DNA of 64,000 nucleotides from assembly GCF_014193655.1 (NCBI RefSeq), contig NZ_JACHZQ010000004.1, positions 372,001 to 436,000 of the forward strand, written 5' to 3'. Source of the stretch: Rhizobium sp. BK313 (GTDB taxonomy: Bacteria > Pseudomonadota > Alphaproteobacteria > Rhizobiales > Rhizobiaceae). Both the position numbers and the translations under genes were made by a program. The notes under the pieces are model-generated. The model saw nothing but the letters and a program-made list of their open reading frames with translations. It had not been told where the DNA came from and did not search any database. Shown here one piece after another: positions 59,199-64,000 of this stretch (its first letter is position 1; the number at the start of each line of letters is the position of its first letter).

Positions 59199-59697
59199 GT
59201 GAATCGTCTACGCAAATTACTGTCCGGAATGACACGCTTCGGGTCATGCACCGGCCTCCGGCTCGGCTGGATCGTCGCCGGGAAAGAGCTGATCCATGCG
59301 GTGTCCATCCATCGTGACTACAATACGATCAGCGTCAGGATGCTGGACGACCATTTCGCCGTGACCGCGCTGGAAAACCGCGACAAGATCCCTCAGCGCA
59401 GCCAAGGGATCACCCGGACCAACCTTGCGATACTTTCGGACTTCGTCGAAAACGAACCGCTGATCTCCCGGGCCTAAATCCGGAACGTCGGCGCTGCTGA
59501 AATACCACCTGCCGATGTCTTCCAAAGCCTTCTGCGTCAAGCTGCTGGAGCGCACAGGCGTCATGCTGACGCCGGGAAGCGCGATGGACATGGAGGGCTA
59601 CCTGCGCATCGGCTATGCCAACGGCGAGAGCATCCTGCGTGAAGGGCTGAAGCGCGTTTCGCAGTTCGTGCGGGAGGAACAGGCCGCTGCCGCCTGA
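59199..59697 (+). pseudogene. Class I/II (PLP) aminotransferase, 5'-truncated and frameshifted
   Basis: The first frame reads GLRLGWIVAGKELIHAVSIH, RDYNTISVRMLDDHFAVTAL, ENRDKIPQRSQGITRTNLAI and stops at 59477. From about 59476 the next frame continues PKSGTSALLKYHLPMSSKAF, CVKLLERTGVMLTPGSAMDM, EGYLRIGYANGESILREGLK to TGA at 59695-59697. Together these form the C-terminal half of a PLP aminotransferase. The PLP-lysine half is gone. It starts only about 20 bases after the last enolase gene, marking an island edge. Confidence 0.85.
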
Positions 59698-59727
59698 GGC
59701 CCGTCCTGCCTCGTCGACATGGACATG

Positions 59728-59995
59728 TCAGACACGAGACGAGGATTGCGGCGATTTGCCAGCGCCGCGGGTACGATGACGGGTCAACCAAGTTCGCATA
59801 TCGCCGATCAGCGGCGCTGATCGTTCTTGCATTCTAGCAATGCGAGCTTCGGAAGAGAGACCGCGCAGCTCAGCTTCGATACGATAGAGTTCACCGATCC
59901 GCTTCACCCCATCCTCGGCAATCGGCGCAGGACCATAGCCGGTGATCTCGACAAGCTTTCGCCGTGCATGCGCTCAACAATGAGCGAGCCGGATA
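59728..59995 (-). pseudogene. IS66-family transposase remnant
   Basis: On the minus strand D-I-R-L-A-H-C-*-A-H-A-R-R-K-L-V-E-I, then GYGPAPIAEDGVKRIGELYR, IEAELRGLSSEARIARMQER and SAPLIGDMRTWLTRHRTRGA match the TnpC C-W-A-H-A-R-R-K and linker region of IS66. The normal Trp codon is TGA. Both ends of the element, its terminal repeats and TnpA/TnpB are absent. Confidence 0.8.
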
Positions 59996-60129
59996 TCGCA
60001 TGACAGAAAATGTAGTCTCATTCGAAGAAAAGCGCCTGCAGCGCTTGGATGGCACGGTGTTCGGATCAACTGCCGAAGAGCGTAGGCTTGCTGCCATCGG
60101 CTCGCGGAGCGAGTTCGCCAAAAGCGAGC

Positions 60130-60415
60130 TTACGTCAATATCTCTTCGAGCTCCGAGAAAACTAAAGCGGCGGGCGCATTGCCCGACAGAATGAGCTCCA
60201 AGAGGACCCCGCTGCCCGAACAGGATCCCCTGCCGCTCGGCAACACCAGCACGGCGCCTCCCAGCCTTTGACCCGCGAGCGGATAGTGTCGATCCATCAC
60301 TTCTCCCGTGGATGGGTCCACACCGCCCCAGAAAGGACAAAGAGACATTCGAGGCGAGAATTGGCCCCGAGGCTTGGCCGATGATCACGCCGCCGGATTC
60401 GATGATCTTCGCCAT
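60130..60415 (-). pseudogene. Aconitase-X swivel domain (DUF126) protein, frameshifted
   Basis: From ATG 60415 the frame reads MAKIIESGGVIIGQASGPIL, ASNVSLSF. After a one-base insertion near 60330 the next frame reads FWGGVDPSTGEVMDRHYPLA, GQRLGGAVLVLPSGRGSCSG, SGVLLELILSGNAPAALVFS, then stops at 60130. This is the small AcnX subunit (type II hydroxy-acid dehydratases such as cis-3-hydroxy-L-proline or mevalonate 5-phosphate dehydratase). The C-terminus is short, and no large AcnX subunit is nearby. Confidence 0.8.
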
Positions 60416-60535
60416 TCCAATGCCTTCTATTGCTGTGGCTGTTATCGGACTATACACACCGCGTGGTGCCGGGCCATTCTCCGTTCGCTCGACGTGAGGG
60501 TGCCGAGAACGGAGACTGAAAGGGGTTTCCCGCAA

Positions 60536-61279
60536 ATGATCTTGAAATACGCGATGATTACTATCGGCCTGCTCGCGATTATAGGCGGCCCCGCGAACGC
60601 GCGACAAGACGTGAACCCGGGCGGGCGGCCATACGGCGATGATCCCCCGCTCAATCTTCCGCTCCACATCATGGACGCCAAACCGACCAAGGACACGTTA
60701 GCAGTCCTCTATTCAGGGGACGGCGGATGGCAGGAGCTTGACGCGAAAGTCGGCGGCTCGTTGCAGAAAGAGGGCATTCCTGTCATCGGCCTCGATTCGC
60801 TGCGTTATTTCTGGTCGCAGCGAACCGCGGGGGAAACGGCAAAGGACCTCGGCCGGATCATCGACTACTACACCACGCGGTTCAACGTTCAGCATGTCCT
60901 TCTTGTCGGATATTCCTTCGGCGCAGACGTGATGCCAGCGAGCTACAAAAGACTGTCCCGACAACAAAAGAGCAGGATCAGGCAGATCTCACTTCTGGCC
61001 ATGTCCCACAAGGTCGATTATGTGGTCTCGCTCAGAGGATGGCTTGGCTTGCAGACCGAAGGCAAAGGTGGAAACCCTGCGGATGACCTCAAGTCGATCA
61101 GCCCGGATATAGTTCAGTGCATCTACGGCACTGAAGACTATCACGACAATGCCTGCCCGTCGTTGCAGGGCACCAATGCACAAGTGATTGGCATGCCCGG
61201 TGGCCATCATTTCGATGGAGACTACGAGAGACTGGCCCAGCACATTATCGCAGGACCCAGGCCGCATCCGAAGAGGTAA
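60536..61279 (+). CDS. virJ: AcvB/VirJ-family periplasmic hydrolase
   Basis: A 247-residue protein with a signal peptide (MILKYAMITIGLLAIIGGPA, cleavage near A-N-A-R). The body matches VirJ/AcvB: DTLAVLYSGDGGWQELDAKV, VIGLDSLRYFWSQRTAGETA, LLVGYSFGADVMPASYKRLS with the nucleophile Ser, YGTEDYHDNACP and MPGGHHFDGDYERLAQHI with the His. AcvB hydrolyses lysyl-phosphatidylglycerol, and VirJ substitutes for it in Agrobacterium T-DNA transfer. No vir genes are nearby. The name refers to family; orthology to virJ or acvB is not settled. Confidence 0.75.
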   Translation: MILKYAMITIGLLAIIGGPANARQDVNPGGRPYGDDPPLNLPLHIMDAKPTKDTLAVLYSGDGGWQELDAKVGGSLQKEGIPVIGLDSLRYFWSQRTAGETAKDLGRIIDYYTTRFNVQHVLLVGYSFGADVMPASYKRLSRQQKSRIRQISLLAMSHKVDYVVSLRGWLGLQTEGKGGNPADDLKSISPDIVQCIYGTEDYHDNACPSLQGTNAQVIGMPGGHHFDGDYERLAQHIIAGPRPHPKR

Positions 61280-61561
61280 TCGATCCTCCATTGCATCGCT
61301 CAAGGTTTCGGCCGATGGGAACATAACGGACATGACCCGATGGCTCCCCATTCCTCGTTAACCTAGTCGTGCTTCATCGATCGACTCGCTCCTTCCGATC
61401 TGACACGTCTGCTCCACGTTCAGGCTCTTGCCCTGTGAGTTCCTCTTTCCGTCGCCGTCGGTCAGCCAACGGGTCGCTCTCACGACTTCTCGGCGGATGG
61501 CCAATCGTCCGCGGACTCTTCGATGGAGATGAATAGTGGTCACGGACGAACAGCCCGCTGA
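61280..61561. other. Intergenic region, nothing recognised
   Basis: No credible gene between virJ-like and the lipoprotein gene; only short frames of random character. Confidence 0.3.
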
Positions 61562-61843
61562 TCACCAACTGAAACGAGGGCCGAAAGACCCATAGGAACC
61601 TGGTTGCGACCCGCTCGGAGCTAACTCGTTATCTCGCTGCACTCTCGTTGCCCATCGCCGACGCTCGTCCGCTTTGTCTTTGCCGTTGACGGAATCTGCC
61701 GACTTGCTCGCGGCTAGGGAAGCAGATTGGCCGCCAGCTCTGCCGACCGTCGAACACGAGGCCAGGAAAACAGCCGGAAGAATGATCAGGATGCCAAAGG
61801 CAACTGCCCTCGTGAGCCCGTATTGGATCGGCTGCAAAGACAT
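61562..61843 (-). CDS. Small putative lipoprotein
   Basis: A 93-residue protein. The signal segment MSLQPIQYGLTRAVAFGILI, ILPAVFLASC ends in a good lipobox (F-L-A-S-C), giving a mature lipoprotein of about 63 polar residues (STVGRAGGQSASLAASKSAD). GAGGG eight bases upstream of ATG 61843 favours this start over 61897. No family is recognised. Confidence 0.6.
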   Translation of the reverse strand: MSLQPIQYGLTRAVAFGILIILPAVFLASCSTVGRAGGQSASLAASKSADSVNGKDKADERRRWATRVQRDNELAPSGSQPGSYGSFGPRFSW

Positions 61844-62239
61844 CCTTACTGCCCTCGTTGACAATCTCTGATGAAGAGATGTTATTCGATTTCGCATCCA
61901 GCGGGAACTATCGGCTATTCGGATTTTCGTGTGAAAACGTGTCGAGAGCGTTTTGAATCTGAGCCTGTTTTCGCCGACATCGAGTCACGGTGATCCGCGG
62001 ATCGAACAGGAACCTCCTTCATGCGGTCTCTTACCCCACAGGCGTAAGATTTCGTGACGACGATGCCTCCCGCTGACCCGCGGCGAGTTCCCTTGCGCTT
62101 CGATGGCCGTCGTCATCGCCTTCGCCATGAGGCCGGGCTTGGGCACGTCCAACGTCCTGAGGCGGACCTGCGGACCAATCACCCTCCAGTGAATTCATTG
62201 GACAGACCTTGCTGGAACTGGCGACGAGGATGACTAGCG
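61844..62239. other. Intergenic region, nothing recognised
   Basis: About 400 bases with short frames only; no repeats or terminators were seen. Confidence 0.3.
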
Positions 62240-62695
62240 TCAAATTGACGGAAACCCTCTAGCCAATGCGTCGGCAAGATCGTTCCCAGGAACGCCCGAG
62301 TGCCCCTTGCACCATTCAATGCTCACTTGAGCGTTGCGATTGAGCAGAGCGTCCAATTGCTGCCAAAGTGCCAAATCCGATATCACACCCCGCCTCGACC
62401 GTGGATTTGGGTTGATCCCCGTCCATCCGTTGGTACGCCAGATGGCCCGCCATCGGCGGCAACCTTCGATGACATGAACGGAGTCGGTCCACAGAGCGCA
62501 GGCCTGCCCACCCGTTTCGGATTCGATCCAGGTCATCGCTCGTACGATGGCCATCACTTCGATCGAGTTGTTCGAAGTGCCGCGGGCCGATCCGGTGGCG
62601 GTGTGTATGGTTCGGTCACCTTCAAACGCCACAAATGCCCAACTCCCTGTGCCAGAACCAGCATCGAACGAGCCGTCGGCGTAAACCTGGAACAT
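62240..62695 (-). CDS. rnhA: Ribonuclease HI
   Basis: A 151-residue protein with all four catalytic carboxylates: YADGSFD (Asp), SIEVMAI (Glu), WTDSVHV (Asp) and GNDLADALA (Asp), and the GHSG loop (EWCKGHSGVPG) with the assisting His. It degrades RNA in RNA:DNA hybrids. It is probably an accessory copy, since a housekeeping rnhA is normally chromosomal. ATG 62695 fits the usual short N-terminus; a frame from 62761 adds 22 residues. Confidence 0.85.
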   Translation of the reverse strand: MFQVYADGSFDAGSGTGSWAFVAFEGDRTIHTATGSARGTSNNSIEVMAIVRAMTWIESETGGQACALWTDSVHVIEGCRRWRAIWRTNGWTGINPNPRSRRGVISDLALWQQLDALLNRNAQVSIEWCKGHSGVPGNDLADALARGFPSI

Positions 62696-63076
62696 GGTTG
62701 TTTTGCTACCTGTCTGCACACTTGCCCAAATCAGCGTCGGCGGGCCGTCCTCCGCAGCCACTTCATTGTCGTAGAACTCGGAAGTTTACCAGCAGCTTTT
62801 GGCAGCTAAGGGCATTGTTACCAATCGCTCGACCAGATGACCATGAGCCTCTTCTCTGAAAATGGTATCGAAATCGTCCGAGGGCGCTCGACCTCTTTGA
62901 GGGAGCGCCCCTCACCCCAGGCGCAAGTCATCGACGCGCCCGGAGACAGACGGTCGCGGAGGTTTGCGGATTAAAGGGTGGCTGACCACAGATGGGAACG
63001 GTTGCGTTAATTCGCAAGGCGCGACTTTCCCCCGAATGTTCGTCGACGTCCACTGGCCAGCCGCCACGCAGCGGTC
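62696..63076. other. Intergenic region with hairpin only
   Basis: Apart from the hairpin at 62882-62910, no gene or other site was recognised. Confidence 0.3.
62882..62910. other. Long imperfect hairpin
   Basis: GGGCGCTC-ga-CCTC-ttt-GAGG-GAGCGCCC folds into an 8 + 4 base-pair stem with a two-base bulge. It lies in the gap downstream of the DJ-1 gene and upstream of rnhA, both leftward. There is no T-run on either strand. Confidence 0.4.
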
Positions 63077-63751
63077 TCACGCCGACTTTTTCAAGGCGGC
63101 GAGCAATTCTTTAGCCAGCTGTCCCGCTGAGGCAGGATTCTGACCAGTGATGAGACGGCCATCAACGACGACATGGGGCTCCCAGTTAGCTGCGGACGAG
63201 TACTCGGCACCCTCCGCCGTCAATGCGTCCTCAAGCTCGTATGGCACGTCCTCGCGCGCGTAATCGTACTCTTCCTTTTTCGAGAACGATGTCAGCTTTT
63301 TACCGCGCACGAACGGCGTGCCATCCCCAAGGTCAACGCCCAGCAACGAGCACGGCCCGTGACAAACAGCGGTCACCAGCTTGCCCGTGCTCCATGCCCG
63401 CACGACAGCCTTCTGGACATCAGAATTGCGCTGGATGTCGACCATTGGGCCAAGGCCACCTGGTATCAGGATCGCGTCGTAGTCTGCAGCATCCACCTCG
63501 GATAGTTTTCGGCTGCGATTGAGCCGACGAAAAGCCTTGCTCTGCATGAATTCCTTTTGGGCGGGATCATTTTCGTCATACGCGTCGTACGGTGTCCATC
63601 CGCCCGCGGGCGACGCGAACTCTACCGCAATTCCCGCCTTGTCGAGGACATCGAAGGGATGAGCGACCTCGGCGAAAAAGAAGCCAGTCTTGCGATTGTG
63701 CGGGCCGATCGCGGCCGCGTTGGTCACAATGAAAAGAACGTGTTGTGTCAT
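63077..63751 (-). CDS. DJ-1/PfpI family protein (class I glutamine amidotransferase-like)
   Basis: A 224-residue protein: HNRKTGFFFAEVAHPFDVLD (Glu of the active site), VEFASPAGGWTPYD, ILIPGGLGPMVDI and the nucleophile elbow LVTAVCHGPCSLLG with the Cys. This layout fits the Hsp31/GATase1-like glyoxalase III or chaperone branch, which repairs or removes methylglyoxal. GGAGAG just before ATG 63751 sets the start; an upstream ATG at 63772 lacks such a site. Confidence 0.85.
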   Translation of the reverse strand: MTQHVLFIVTNAAAIGPHNRKTGFFFAEVAHPFDVLDKAGIAVEFASPAGGWTPYDAYDENDPAQKEFMQSKAFRRLNRSRKLSEVDAADYDAILIPGGLGPMVDIQRNSDVQKAVVRAWSTGKLVTAVCHGPCSLLGVDLGDGTPFVRGKKLTSFSKKEEYDYAREDVPYELEDALTAEGAEYSSAANWEPHVVVDGRLITGQNPASAGQLAKELLAALKKSA

Positions 63752-64000
63752 GCGTCTCTCCTTGATCAACAATGATGCAGATGCAAGTTTACATGATCGG
63801 GGCTTTAGCCTGGGCCGCCCCCCGGAATCGGTCCGCCCTCAGGACAACCAGCTTCACCTCTACACTCTTGGACCCATAATTTGGTAATCCACGGTGTTCC
63901 TTTCGCAAATTTCCGCTGCGAAAACCCCAGCGCACCAGGAAATGTCCGCGGATTTATCTGACAATAGGTATAGGTGTCCCGGCCTTACCTTGCTCACTAA
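63752..64000. other. Window end, no gene recognised
   Basis: Short frames only; the upstream region of the DJ-1 gene and the window edge. Confidence 0.3.

Noticed and set aside
59964..60194. Rightward small frame starting near 60000 (MTENVVSFEEKRLQRLDG)
   Set aside because: It overlaps the IS66 relic and the AcnX relic on the other strand, lacks a ribosome-binding site and has no recognised family.
1..64000. CRISPR arrays, tRNA/rRNA genes, riboswitches, replication origin
   Set aside because: No regularly spaced repeats, cloverleaf-type sequence, rRNA segments, iteron runs or repABC genes were seen on reading both strands.

Overview
The window reads as an accessory replicon or genomic-island stretch of a Rhizobiaceae bacterium (Rhizobium/Agrobacterium group). 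The clues are a galacturonate-oxidation set whose cycloisomerase resembles Agrobacterium Gci, an AcvB/VirJ-type protein, a full Kdp system with a PtsN-like tail gene, several sugar-acid enolase-superfamily enzymes and rhizobial stress genes (LigD, DUF3175, DUF2934, KGG-type protein). No rRNA, tRNA, CRISPR array or replication origin was found. All identifications come from reading translated sequence; no database search was run.

Layout. 1-6.9 kb: end of a LigD polymerase domain, a methyltransferase/GST pair, small stress proteins, then cardiolipin synthase, an EEP-family hydrolase and a histidine phosphatase. 7.0-10.8 kb: oxidative D-galacturonate pathway (udh, gci, kdgD and a FadR-type regulator) with a matching inverted repeat. 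10.8-14.7 kb: sulfate ABC transporter (sbp-cysT-cysW-cysA). 14.8-23.6 kb: kdp operon, in transcription order a 27-aa ORF, kdpF, kdpA, a 53-aa ORF, kdpB, kdpC, kdpD, kdpE and a PTS EIIA gene, with a KdpE-box-like site upstream.

23.8-41.3 kb is a gene graveyard. Intact genes (alpha/beta hydrolase, GNAT, NmrA-like protein, diguanylate cyclase, DUF4239, DUF1330, an orphan sugar-binding protein) lie among relics: LysR/SDR, an F420-type oxidoreductase, a membrane protein, MltB, cytochrome b561, a molybdopterin oxidase, a cold-shock protein, TctA and a LigD ligase domain. Many of these are broken by one in-frame stop or one frameshift.

41.6-47.6 kb holds the most unusual intact system: a tightly coupled four-gene operon of three SPFH (HflK/HflC/stomatin-like) membrane proteins and a P1B-type metal ATPase. 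Two of the four products carry histidine-rich N-termini, and a perfect palindrome lies upstream.

47.9-59.2 kb is a large sugar-acid island. The leftward arm encodes a CUT1-type ABC importer, an enolase-superfamily dehydratase and an RraA/HMG-aldolase-like protein. The rightward arm encodes a GntR regulator and three more enolase-superfamily enzymes. Its right edge abuts relics of an aminotransferase, an IS66 transposase and an aconitase-X swivel domain. 60.5-64 kb carries a VirJ/AcvB-like protein, a small lipoprotein, RNase HI and a DJ-1/PfpI protein.
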